DNA of 64,000 nucleotides, taken from contig NC_088913.1 of the NCBI RefSeq assembly GCF_963576675.1, positions 76,135,001 to 76,199,000 of the forward strand. The letters are read 5' to 3'. The position numbers and the translations under genes are program-made. Numbering within the stretch: position 1 is the first letter of the stretch; the number at the start of each line of letters is the position of its first letter. The DNA is from Euphorbia lathyris. Its lineage: Eukaryota > Streptophyta > Magnoliopsida > Malpighiales > Euphorbiaceae. The notes beneath the pieces were generated by a model. The model saw nothing but the letters and a program-made list of their open reading frames with translations, was not told the DNA's origin and made no database searches. Of the stretch, positions 45,492 to 56,203 are shown in pieces.

Positions 45492-45918
45492 TCATGTGCA
45501 TTCAGCATTTTCATCAGTCGAAATGATGGGTTGAGTTTGCTTACCTGACCTCAGGGTGATTTCCATGACATCGACCTTTGGATTTGGCTCTGTGTTGCTC
45601 GGCATTATTCCCTTTCCCTTTGATGTAGATGCAGCTAGATGGTGAACTTGTGTTTCCAGACTCTTTATTGATGCTTGCGTCTGTTTCATGAACTGCATCA
45701 TCATTGTTTTCATATCTGGCTCTACATCTTCCTTTGGTGGCACAGGTTGCTTGTATTGCTGCTGAGGTTGTCTTTGGTACTGTCCTCCTTGCTGTTGTTG
45801 ATACCTTGGCTGGTCTTGATACCGTGGTTGCCCCAGCTGGTCTGTTTGGCCTGTCCATCCAAAATTTGGATGGTTCCTGGTTTTAGAGTTGTATGTGTTA
45901 GAATAGCGGTTAGGCTGG
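45492..45918 (-). pseudogene. gag: Element E: gag C-terminal tail
   Basis: On the minus strand the region up to 45918 encodes YSNTYN then NHPNFGWTGQ, a Q-rich stretch (QQQQGG, QQQYKQP) and PKEDVEPDMKTMMMQFM with a short coiled-coil, ending in MEITLRSGKQ. This matches the Gag tail of element C (NPYSNTYNAGWRNHPNFNW). A stop and shift separate it from the protease frame near 45490. It is cut at 45919 by D; the rest of E lies beyond the window. Confidence 0.82.
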
Positions 45919-48184
45919 TGTTAGACAAGGTGCCGAACGGCCTCGCCCGGGCGGACCGGGGGGTGGACACCTCATGGCGATGTAAGCGGTGATTGGCACC
46001 GAAAGCAACCAATCGTGGAATCAAGCTGCTCGGCAGGACCGGAGCTCGGAGTATGGAAGAGTCGCCACCCACGAATGGGAAAATGAACACCGATCCCTTG
46101 CGGGAGACCGGTGAGGGTTCGGGAAACTTAGGTACGAGCCGAGAAGGCTAGCTCCTTTCCGGAGAAAGGCTACTAGGCACCCCGACATCGCCCGGTTATG
46201 AACCACCGGCCTCCTACTCAGCGTGTTAGGCGATAACGGACTAATCGCATATTTCTTTAAGTTTAAAATTCATTTGAAACCTTTTCTTTCTCGTTTTGAC
46301 AACCGTTTTGAGCATATATTATTGAAAGCCATTTTGGTAAAGAATCACCCATTTACATCAGTTCAAAATACATAGGAGAGAGAGAGGGGAGAAGAAAGAA
46401 TTGATTTGTTCACAATGTGATTTATGCTTCGTATTACACACTAACTCTAAACTAAACTCACTTCCCAAAAATGAGTTTATTTACATGGTTCGTACCTTAA
46501 TCGCCGTTGGAACGATTTAGGTACGTTTCAAAACCCCGTTTAATGACGTTCACTCGAATCGCCGTTGGAACGACTCGAGCGTTTGAAAATGTTGAGATAA
46601 AAGCTTTAACAAGAAAACGTGATTAAGTATACAAGTCAATTTATTTTGTTCAAAAACCATTTAGTTAGGAAAACAATTCAAAAACTCTATTATTTACAAT
46701 TAAAAGCAATTTTAATTACAAGGTTCACTTAATCCGTCATTGGAACGAATTAAGGTTTTAAAACGTGATGTTTTAAGAAATGGTTTGAAAATGTCAAGAA
46801 AACGTTATTTACACTTTAGGAATATCTAGAAAACTTTAAGTTTAAATAAGCAAATTAAACTCTCTTTTTGTGATTTTACTTTCCCCTTTTCACTCAATTA
46901 ACCTTTAACATTATCATAATTACAACAATAAACCAACTAAACCAAAATTCTTCAATTGAAAAACAATTTAAAACCATGTCCCCAAGTGCCAAAAAGAATA
47001 AGGAAGAATATGTACATATATACATATATATATTTTTAGATAAAAATAATGATATACATATAACTTTGAAAACCAAGCAAAGAATACCCTATAGTATAGC
47101 TAAGTATATGTATAATAATGAAAATAACACTAAGTATGATATATTATAATCAAAACATGTAAAAATGATGAGGCAAGTTCACAAATAAGAAAATAACCTT
47201 TGATTCAAAAACAATATTTACATCATAACCCAAAAACCAATTAATCATCCCAAAAGTCACAAAAACTATACATATATACTTATATAATTTACAAAACCAA
47301 ATCAATATAAATTAAATTTCTAACATAACATAAATAGACATATAATATGTAGATAATAATTATATAAACCAAAAATATATTTATCAAGTATTTTACATAA
47401 TTAAATAGAGATATACTTAAGAAGAAATGTCAAAAAGATAAGAAAAAGACTCAAAAAATGGGTATTTAAGGTTCCAGCAGCTTTACCGACGGAAACTCCG
47501 TCGGTAAACAGCTATTAGTGACAGAAAATATAGAATTACAGAAACAGTCCACAACTTTCCAGATTTATTCAAAAGCTTTAGATTAGATCTATTCTATCGT
47601 TTTGGACTTCCGAACTACCAAAAATGGATCATAGTCTATAACAGAAGTTCCTAAAACGACGTTTTTATTTTAAAACGTTATTTTGAAATATTTTTAAAAC
47701 TTATTATTACAACGTTTTTAATACCCGAACTACCTTTGAATCGGATCACGGTTCGTATTGGGATATTAAAACGAGGCTTTTATTTTAAAACAAAACCGAA
47801 CGTTTATCTAATACTAGACGAAAATTAAATAAATATGAAAAATTAAATAAAACGTGATAAATAAATAAATAACTAAATAAATAAAATTATAATATAAAAA
47901 TAAATAAATAAAGGAAATAAATAAAATAAAACGAGTCTACTCCTCGGATAATACCTCAAGATCGATATCTGACAGTCGAAGTCGGTCGATTTCACGAGTT
48001 GTGATTTTCCGATTTTTTTTTGTGTTTTTCGTCTTTTTAGTAAAAATTTTAACTTTTGGGAAATTCAGACTTTTTGAGAAAAAAAATATTTTTCTCAAAA
48101 AATTTCACTTTCTCTCTCTAAAAATGTCTAGAGTGAGAAAGCTATCCGAAACATTCCTCCTCATTTTTTGCATGGGGATCCGTG

Positions 48185-48195
48185 CCTTAAATAGG
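48185..48195 (-). promoter_or_regulatory. TATA-like box of the D LTR
   Basis: Minus strand CCTATTTAAGG, about 20 bp downstream (in the LTR sense) of the palindrome array and about 500 bp from the LTR 5' end. Plausible core promoter; no transcript evidence. Confidence 0.45.
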
Positions 48196-48213
48196 CAACG
48201 GGTCCCGGAAGTC

Positions 48214-48412
48214 TTTGGGCGACGCCCAAACAAAATTGGGCGTCGCCCAAAGCTGGTTGGGCGAACGCCCAACCTAGTTGGGCGGACGCCCAACATGGTT
48301 GGGCGAACGCCCAACTATCGTTGGGCGCACGCGCCCAACTGACGTTGGGCGTTCGCCCGACGAGCGTTGGGCGTCTGCCCAACGTCGCTGGGCGCTCGCC
48401 CAGCGGCAGCCG
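48214..48412. repeat. tandem GC-rich palindromes in U3 of element D
   Basis: About nine units spaced 21-23 bp, each a self-complementary TTGGGCGNNCGCCCAA with variable centre (GA/GT variants, then AA, GG, AA, CACG, TT, TC, CT), separated by 5-6 bp spacers such as CCTAG, CATGG, CTATCG. Most are perfect palindromes; GC content contrasts with the AT-rich LTR. Weaker GGGCG/CGCCC repeats continue to about 48490. Every unit has two or more CpG sites. The array sits immediately upstream of the TATA-like box in element D's orientation. Confidence 0.88.
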
Positions 48413-48693
48413 GGTGCACTCGCCCAGGGGCCGCTGGGCGTGCGTCCCGCGCTGTCGGGCGCGTGCGCCCCGTGTTGCCGGGCGTGCGTCCAACTGTCGT
48501 CGGACACGCATCGGCATCCGCTAGGCGCTCACACCACGTCGTTGCTATTGCGAGTCGTCAACTTGACGACCGTGACTCCCACTAATTTCTTCCCTTTTTA
48601 TTATATATTTTTGCTTTAAAAACTTCTGGAACCAACCGCTTCAACCGTCTTGTTACAGGTTTTCATCACAGGTCCTCCGACTCGGTGTCTACA

Positions 48694-48710
48694 GTTGCCC
48701 CTACTTTCCT
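48694..48710 (-). other. Polypurine tract of element D
   Basis: Minus strand AGGAAAGTAGGGGCAAC next to the 3' LTR. Confidence 0.7.
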
Positions 48711-48920
48711 ATTTTGACAGTGATGTGTGTGTTTTGAAAACGTTTTTTGCTAACGCAACACATGCAATGTAAAACATATAAAAGTAAAAGACACGTAAAG
48801 AGTAGGAGGAAGAATATCTGACCTTTGCGCTGCGCCTTCCGGCGTCGTTCTCGATTCTTTCCGTCCTTGCCTTTGAATCGGCTGCCGGCGGGTGTTCTTC
48901 TTACGGACCCTAGCCTAATC

Positions 48921-49374
48921 TGACTGCGGGTAAAAATGGCTCAAAAGCAATCCTGGTGCACGACCGCGAGTAAAATGGCTCAAAACGACCCCGGTCTACG
49001 ATCGGGGGGTAAAACGGCTCAAAAGCAACCCTGGTCTACGACTGTGGGTAAAATGGCTCAAAAGCAACTCTGGTGCACGACTGCGAGTAAAATGGCTAAA
49101 AAGCGACCCCGGCTACGACCGGAGGGTAAAACGGCTCAAAAGCAACCCTGGTCTACGACTGTGGGTAAAATGGTTCAAAAGCAACCCCGGTCTACGACCG
49201 GGGGTAAAATGGCTCAAAAGCAACCCTGGTCCACGACCGCGGGTAAAATGGCTCAAAAGCGACCCCGGTCCACGACCGGGGGTGAAGTGGCTCAAAAGCA
49301 ACTCTGGTCTACGACCGTGGGTAAAGTGGCTCAAAAGCAAACCTGGTCTACGACCGTGGGTAAAATGGCTCAAT
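48921..49374. repeat. 39-bp tandem repeat in the 3' region of element D
   Basis: About 11-12 imperfect copies of a 39-bp unit beginning AAAATGGCTCAAAAGCAACC. Because 39 is divisible by three, the + strand stays open for 146 codons with the 13-residue repeat KMAQKQPWSTTVG. I take this as a minisatellite and not a gene: there is no promoter or start context, and copies vary in the third and other positions alike. Tandem repeats in the 3' region are a known habit of Tat/Ogre elements. Confidence 0.88.
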
Positions 49375-49376
49375 AG

Positions 49377-49736
49377 CTAAAGGTTCTTTCTAACAATTCT
49401 GAATTCTAAAACACTGACGTCTGTATTTTTACTGGAGCTACTGTCTCAGATGTTTGAGTGGTTCGATAGGAACGTCTTTTTCGTCCGGAGTGATTCAAAC
49501 TAATAATTATTTTTCTGTTGACTGTCGTCTGTATTTTGACTGGCGCCACTGTTCTGTAAAATTTGGCTCTCATCTGGAGTCCTATCTTGATATCATTGGT
49601 CACTGTCCGGTAGAAACGCAGGCTGAGACGGACTGCAAATCGGAGGTTTGTGCACCTGGTAAATAATTATTTACTTTTTACCTTTATGTCACATTGTACC
49701 TTTTTCACTATTTACGGGAATGCCATTCCCTTTCCT
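49377..49736. other. region between the tandem repeat and the antisense gene
   Basis: No gene. Two related phrases, ACGTCTGTATTTTTACTGGAGC (in part; 49418-49438) and the similar GTCTGTATTTTGACTGGCGCC (in part; 49528-49547), suggest an old duplication of about 110 bp. It leads into the promoter of the antisense gene. Confidence 0.45.
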
Positions 49737-49744
49737 TATATAAG
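49737..49744 (+). promoter_or_regulatory. TATA box of the antisense gene in element D
   Basis: TATATAAG, 79-86 bp upstream of the ATG at 49823, followed by a CT-rich leader with (TC)n just before the coding start. Strength and position fit a plant RNA polymerase II core promoter directing transcription against the retroelement. Confidence 0.6.
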
Positions 49745-49822
49745 GTGGTGGGGTTTCATTTCAACCCCACACCTTCTCTTTCTTCTCTCTCTCTCTAACT
49801 TCTAATTTGGATTATTCTCGGG

Positions 49823-52691
49823 ATGGATTTGGATAAACATGATGGCACGAAGGGCATGGATGCGGGTTTTGTGAACCTCACTACAGTGGCCCCTTTCCAA
49901 GATCCTACCTCACACCTGAGCCGGACCCGCTCTAACCAGGTAAGTACTTTCTTACTTCCTCGTCTTTTGACTAGATTTCTAGGCTTTTAGTAACCTTACT
50001 TTGAACATGATTTGCATGCTAACCTCTAGGTTGCTTTAGAAGACTTTAGCTAGAAAACATGAATTTCTTTGCCCGCAAGTAACACTTCATCTGTCTTTGG
50101 AAAGAACGTGAACTATATGCATGTGAACAGTAAAAACATGAATAGTGCACGTGAATAGTAAAAACGTGAATAGTGCACGTGAATAGTGAAAACGTGAATA
50201 GTGCACGTGAATAGTAAAAACGTGAATAGTGCACGTGGATAGTAAAAACATGAATAGTGCACGTGAATAATGCACGAATTAAATGTTAAAATCGGATCGA
50301 TCTCCTTGGCAATGCGTGCGAGAGTAGATCAAAGAATAATGAATTAATCAAATCATATACCAACAACCCTAAGAACGAGATTCCACAAAATGACGGTCCT
50401 AATTGACAAAGTGTCTCTAGGTTGGATTTGACCGAAAGAATAGCTAGATTAACGAGCTTTTATTAGACGCAAGCCTAGGAATAACGTTCAAACTTACTTG
50501 TTCCGTCCTTTCCAGATTATCGGCATTTCTGGGACCACGGAGGACATTCATGTGTGGTATTCCATGCTTAGCGCAGCGGCGAAGGCCCGTGTGCGACAGT
50601 TGGGCTTCAAGCCCTTCATTTTAGCGTTGCCCCACGCCAACGGGGTGTGTGACCGCTTCGGCCTACGCGCCCTATGCGAGAGATGGGTTGACTCAACCCA
50701 CACCTTCCACCTTTCGTTCGGGGAGATGACGATCTCGCCCCGCGACTTCTCCTTGCTGACCGGATTACGGGAGAGTGGTATTCCGGTTCCCTTCTCCTTC
50801 GATATGGTGTGTCCACGGGTTGACCGTGCCAGATTGGCTGCTCTGATCGGACCAGGAGTCTACACGGATGTCAAGTCCACCCCGGCAAAGTTCATCACCA
50901 CTTCTGGGCTTTTGAGTCGTAGGGATTTTTGTGGGACAGACGACACTGATCTGGCAGTCCGCAGCTTCCTTTTATACGCTTTAGGCGAGACGATCTTCCG
51001 TACCAAGAGCGGGATGATACACGCGGGTCTTATTCAGGCCTTCAGCGATTTGGATGCCGTGTCGTCTTACGATTGGGCAAGAGCGGGCTTGGCTTACTTG
51101 TACAAATTTTTGGATCTGACTTGCCGGAAGCGCAAGGACTTCGGCGGTTACACTTTTGCTCTCCTGGCCGTGTCGCCTCTTATTCGCGATTTTCGTCAGT
51201 AACCTTTGTTTCTACAAGTAGGTTTGGGCTTATGAGAGGCGGATTCTTCCATGCGAGCGTCGGCGCAGACCGCGGGTAGTTAGGCCCCCACTTATGGCTC
51301 GATGGAGCGAGTTTGGTCTAGGCACCGAGGAGAGGCGGACGGTGGCGCAATTCCTAGCTTGGATTGATTCACGGACTTTGGGGGAGGTGAACATCTTCTA
51401 ACTACGCTAGATTTTTGTTTGATCAGACTTGACCTTTCTTTTTTTTGTTTTCAGATGCGGTTTAGGTGGGATGACCTTGACTTCGGTCCCGATTACGCAT
51501 ACGTCACCCGCATCCAGGGGCAGCAGTGCGTTCTTACCGGCCTCTGTGTGCGGGCGTGGTACTTGGGTGATCGGGGTATCACCGGCGTTAGCGCCTTGCA
51601 CTGGACACCTGGCGAGATTCCCGTGTCCATGTTTGTCGTGCGGACCATGCCCTTATCGGACATTCGTTGTGATTTGACCCGCCGCTTTGCCCCTAGAGAT
51701 GTATGGGACCATACCGGGGGCTGCGCTCTCTATTTGTCGACACTATTGACCCCGATGGGCGCCCCTGCAGTTGCGATGGAGGTGGACCCTGTGGCGGACG
51801 TGTTTTTCGGCGGACACTGTCGCTGCTGTCTTTGGTCGGAAGGAGGTTCCGGTGAGTGGTTCGACCTATTTACTTTTATTTACGAGATAGTTAGTGGTAT
51901 TTATTGTGCCTTTGCTTGCAGGAGGGTTCCTGGAGGAGTGCCCACATGTCAGATTTCTTCGATGGTGCCCGGGCTCAGACGTCTACGAACGAGCTGACAT
52001 ATTATGCCGGTGAGTCCTCTGGCGCTGCTCGACCAGAGTGGCCCCCTTTAGGCGTACCCATCCCCGACTTTGGGAGGGATTTCTCAACAGTTTGTTATGA
52101 CGAGTCCGGAGTGGCCTATGCCGGTGTTGAGATGGCTCCTCCTGCTTTTACGTCGAGGATACCGTTTGATCCCTCAGACGCCCTCCAAACTTCGAGGGAG
52201 ACGTGCACCGACTATGTGGGGCTATATGGTTACTTCAGAGATCGACTCAGCTTGCGTTGCGCCAGCCACCTGGTATGTATCTTTATTTTATTTTCGTGTA
52301 GTGGAATGTATGCACATATGTATGTATGACTTCTATTCTTGTTTGTATTTCTTCTTTTTTTTTATATATGTCTTTTTTTTTTTTACATCTGTCTTTTTCT
52401 TTTTTTTTTTTACAGAGTGATCTTCATGCATATAAGCAGAGACGGAGCGAGTCGTTACGGGAGGCCGATGCCAGGGTCGGCCAGGTCTATAGGGAGAGGA
52501 ACGATCATTGGTCCATGGTGATGCGAGCTGAGACCGAGGGGCGTCTTGCTGTCGAGGAGAGGATGCGGGAGGAGACCACGGGGCGCCTTGCCGCCGAGGA
52601 GAGACTTCGAGTTGTCGAGGAGACCCTATCTGCGGAGCGGGCGTCACATCTGAGGGACTTTGAGGCTCACTGGAATTTCCCTCCTTATTAG
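49823..52691 (+). CDS. spliced antisense plant-mobile-domain gene within element D
   Basis: Predicted exons: 49823-49939 (donor GTAAGT), 50516-51386, 51455-51851, 51922-52272 and 52416-52691, with acceptors TTTCCAG, TTTTCAG, TTGCAG and TTTACAG. Exon 1 gives MDLDKHDGTKGM. Exon 2 has the plant mobile domain (MAIN/MAIL1 type): FILALPHANGVCDRFGLRALCERW, THTFHLSFGEMTISPRDFSLLTGL and VRSFLLYALGETIF, continuing in another frame with VWAYERRI, RPRVVRPPLMARW. The last exon is a charged helix rich in R and E (VYRERNDHWSMVMRAETEGRL). A stop at 51200 with a frame change to about 51225 and a phase mismatch between exons 3 and 4 show decay or unresolved splicing. It runs opposite to pol and would converge on it. 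Antisense extra ORFs are known in Tat elements such as Grande; the function is unknown. Confidence 0.65.
50121..50270. repeat. 28-bp tandem repeat in intron 1 of the antisense gene
   Basis: About five copies of GTGAATAGTAAAAACGTGAATAGTGCAC (first 20 bases shown: GTGAATAGTAAAAACGTGAA). Internally the unit is itself a doubled GTGAATAGT. It contains GCACGTGA, a near-E-box palindrome, in each copy. Confidence 0.85.
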
Positions 52692-53149
52692 GCTTATTAT
52701 GTACAGCTTCGTAGCTTTTATTAGAATTACCCCAATGTATAGCGTGTGTATAGGGAGAGGGGTGGATAGTATTTAGGCTTTTTATTGTGAAAAGAAAGGT
52801 AAGAAATGTATAACTCATGATTCGTATTACCGTGCATTCAGTAGATTATAACGATTCCAATCATTCTCTTCAAATATATTCATGCCTTTATTTATTTACA
52901 AACGACAGAAATACTTAGCCGCTTATACATTATTTTTGTAGTTGCTCAAGATATAACTACCGTTACCAGGACCTGCCTTTTTTCGGTTTTCAGATCCCAG
53001 CGATTTTTCATCTCTCCTTTTACTATCCCGGAATTTTCAAATGAGTGCCCTTTCGGGTTTTCACTCATTGGGATGTCCCTTATTGTTGCATAGGCCGCCC
53101 TTTGCGGGTTTTCGACCTATTGGGAATTTTTCTTTCTCTTTTTTTTTTT
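52692..53149. other. spacer between the antisense gene and the pol end of D
   Basis: No gene seen. The antisense gene (to 52691) and pol (minus strand, ending 53150) converge here, so both transcripts would need 3' ends in about 460 bp. A phrase CGGTTTTCAGATCCC... GGGTTTTC recurs (about 52980-53115), reading like a three-copy degenerate repeat around CCTTTCGGGTTTTC. Confidence 0.5.
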
Positions 53150-55036
53150 TTACGAAAAGTATTTCTTAAGCCTATCCAGATTGGTAGGTTCGGAGAATTC
53201 TATGCCGTCCATAGTAGTTAACTTCACCAATCCTTTGCTTAGTATCTTCTTCACGAAGAACGGCCCTTCCCAGTTTGGCCTAAACTTTCCCCTCGGGTCG
53301 GTGTGCGTCACACGGATCTGTTTTAGCACCATATCCCCTTCTTTGATAGGGCTGGCCTTGACCTTTTTGTTGAAGGCTCGGGCCATCCTTCGTTGATATA
53401 ACGCACATGGTAAAGGGCCTCCATCCTTTTCTCGTCCACCAATGCTAACTGTTCATGCCGCTTCTTCACCCATTCCGTCTCGGGAATTTCTGCTTCTACT
53501 GTGATTCTCAACGATCGTTTTTCAATCTCAATTGGCAGGACTGCTTCTGCCCCCATACACTAGGGAGAATGGCGTTACCCCAGTTGACGTCCTAACCGTC
53601 GTGTGATAAGCCCATAAAGCGAGTGGAAGCTGTTCGTGCCAGTTCCGGTGCGATTCTACTGTCTTTACGAGAATCCTTTTAAGGTTCTTATTAGCCGCTT
53701 CTACTGCGCCATTAGCCTGTGGACGATACGGAGAAGACCTGTGATGTTCAATACCATATTCTCGGAAGAGACTTCTCACTTCCCCTTGAAACTGGACCCC
53801 ATTATCTATGATTATGTGATGAGGCACTCCGAATCTGGTGATTAAGTGTTTTTCGATGAACTTCCTCATCTGCTTAGACCCCAACTTGCCGAACGACTCT
53901 GCCTCTACCCACTTGCTGAAGTAATCAATGGCAACTGCGATGAATTTGTGTCCATTTGACGTGTTAGGTCTCACCTCGCCGATGATGTCAATGCCCCAAG
54001 CTGCAAACGGCCAAATGGGTGCCAACACGTGCAGTTCCACAGCTGGTAAATGATTATAATCTCCGTGGATTTGACAATCATGGCATTTCTTCGCATATTC
54101 GTTACAATCTCTTTCCATGGTGAGCCAATAGAAGCCTTGCCTTATGATTTTCTTTGCCAATACCGCCCTTCCCATATGGGCCCCGCAAATCCCTGAGTGT
54201 ACTGACTCCATTGCCTCGCGGGATTCTCCCGCATCCAAGCATCTCAGTTGTAAACCATCGGAGTGCCTTTTGTAAAGCAAGTCATTGTGGATGACGAACT
54301 GCTGAGCTAACCTTCTAATCACAGCTTGATCCCTAAGTTCCGATTCTGCCGGGTATGTTGCTCTCTTCATGAAGTTTACGATGTCGAAATACCACGGCTT
54401 TTCATCTGCCCCTAACAGCATTACATCTTCGTAGCATGGTTTGTGATATCTCTTCAATACCAAAGGCTTCGAGGCAAGGTTCCGAGGGTTGTCCCAAACT
54501 GACACCAAAGTGCCCAAAGCATCCGCTGCCTGGTTCTGTGCTCGAGGAATATGATAAAAACGACATTCATTGAATCTCTGTGCCAACCCTTCTAGCTGGT
54601 CTAGGTATGGACGTAACCTTTCTTCCCTCACTTCTCGGTTTCCTTGTGCCTGTTCGATGATCAGCTTTGAGTCACCCCAGATTTCCACATACGATGCTCC
54701 CAATGTCGTTAGCGACTCTAACCCGTAGATGCATGCTTCATACTCGGCCATATTGTTAGTAAGAGGGAAGGATAACTTCTTTGCCATCGGGATCCTTTCT
54801 CCTTCTGGTGAGATGAGTAACACTCCTACTCCGGCTCCATTCGAATTAACTGCCCCATCAAAGAACATTTTCCATGGTATCACTTCGATCGCGTTCAAGT
54901 GCTCATCGGGGAAATCATAGTTTATCTCTTCCTCTTCTGCGTTCAGAGGTTGGTTTGCCAGGAATTCTGCTATGGCTCTCCCCTTAATAACCTTCTTCAT
55001 TACATATTCAATATCAAACTCGGACAAAAGCAACAA
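53150..55036 (-). pseudogene. pol: second RNase H and integrase of element D
   Basis: Frame 55036-53528 starts in the RT-RH tail, then has an archaeal-type RNase H: MFFDGAVNSNGAGVGVLL, NNMAEYEACIYGL, IWGDSKLIIEQ and NQAADALGTLVS, supplying the D-E-D-D residues. Integrase follows: zinc region HSGICGAHMG with CHDCQIHGD, catalytic Asp in AWGIDIIGEV, Asp in IIDNGVQFQ and Glu in NGAVEAANK. Frame changes near 53540 and 53350 split the C-terminal part (53556-53323 and 53386-53150, ending WEGPFFVKKIL and DRLKKYFS). The tandem RNase H is diagnostic of the Tat lineage. Confidence 0.92.
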
Positions 55037-55039
55037 CCA

Positions 55040-56203
55040 TCAGGCTAGCTTCCCTGTTAAAGACGGAGTTCGGTACAGATACTTCACGGGATCCATCCGG
55101 GAAATAATGATCACTTTGTAAGATTGAAAATAGTGCCGTAGTTTCTTCGTTAGCCATACTACTGCCACGCACGTCTTTTCGATCATGTTGTACTTAAGCT
55201 CGTATTCCAGGAACTTCTTACTCAGATAATACACTGCATGCTCCACACCAGTGTCCCCTTCCTGGGCCAGCATTGCCCCAATAGATCGCTCTTCGATTGC
55301 CACATAGAGGAGAAGCGGTTTTCCCAGTTTAGGCGGTCTCAGAACTAGCGGATTAGACAAGTAGTCCTGGACCTCCTCTAAGGCTTGCTGACACTTATCA
55401 TTCCAAATCGTGGGTTGATCTTTTCGTAGCAGCTTGAAGATCGGCTCGCAGATTGCAGTGAGTCTTGCTATGAACCGACTGATGTACTGAACCTGCCCCA
55501 GAAACCCTCTCACCTCTTTCTCATTCTTTGGTGCCGGCATTTCTCGTATGGCCTTCACTTTGTCGGGATCTACCTCAATTCCCTTGTTTCCGATTATATA
55601 GCCTAAGATTTTCCCCGATGAAACGCTGAAGAAGCACTTCTTCGGGTTTAACCTTAGTTTGAATTCTGCAATTCGGGCCAAAAACTTCTTAAGTGCAGCG
55701 AAATGCCCCTCTCTTGTCTCCGACTTGACCATCATGTCATCCACATAAAATTCTACCTCTTTGTGTATCATATCATGGAACAATGCCGTAGCCATTCGCT
55801 GGTAAGTTGCCCCGGTATTTTTCAAACCAAACGGCATCACCCTATAGCAGTATGTTCCCCACTCAGTTGTGAACGAGGTTTTCACTTTGTGTTTCTCAGC
55901 CATCTGAACTTGCATGTAGCCCATGAAACCGTCCACATTCGTGTGTAAGACGCTTGATGCTGCACTGTCGATCAACACGTCAATATGAGGCAACGCGAAT
56001 TCATCTTTGGGGCACGCCTTGTTAAGATCTCTATAATCGACGCACATTATCACTTTGCCATCCTTCTTTGCGATGGGCACTACATTTGCGACCCAAGGGG
56101 GATAATCGATTACTTCGATGAACCCTGCTTCTAACTGCTTCTTCACTTCTTCTCTGATCTTATCTGCCCATTCCGGTCTCATGCGTCGGAGTTTCTGCTT
56201 CAC
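55040..56203 (-). pseudogene. pol: reverse transcriptase and first RNase H of element D
   Basis: 387 codons: KQLEAGFIEVIDYPPWVANVVPI, VDYRDLNKACPKDEFALP, YRVMPFGLKNTGATYQRM and the catalytic FYVDDMMVKSE; the thumb KCFFSVSSGKILGYI; then RNase H with LLYVAIEERSIGAML and EKTCVAVVW. The normal first Asp of RNase H (YVAIEE in place of a YLAVSD-like site) looks degenerate, as often seen where a second RNase H has taken over. A TGA at 55040-55042 interrupts KLA-WLLLLSEFDIEY; the context suggests an old CGA. Upstream, one base is missing at about 56203, so it is out of frame with its linker. Confidence 0.9.

Larger units (their letters stand above)
45919..48693 (-). repeat. 3' LTR of element D
   Basis: 2775 bp. 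+ strand TGTTAGACAAGG to GGTGTCTACA; on the minus strand it starts TGTAGACACCGAGTCGG. The first 1553 bp on the + strand match 62448-64000. A GC-rich palindrome array and a TATA-like box lie in its U3. Confidence 0.92.

Noticed and set aside
48214..48412. Regular palindromes with spacers, as in a CRISPR array
   Set aside because: Spacers are only 5-6 bp, the setting is a plant LTR, and no cas genes exist here.
48001..48619. Overlapping long frames on both strands rich in GRTPN / GVRPT
   Set aside because: They arise from the GC-rich palindrome array, which lacks stops; no promoter, and the same peptide appears on both strands because the units are self-complementary.
51198..51221. A 23-bp GT...AG intron in the plant mobile domain
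   Set aside because: Far below the minimum size of plant introns; more likely an indel that broke the frame.
52333..52818. Minus-strand 161-codon frame opposite the last exon of the antisense gene
   Set aside because: Lysine-rich end is a translated poly-T splice-acceptor tract; the proline/serine-rich rest is the complement of the charged-helix exon.
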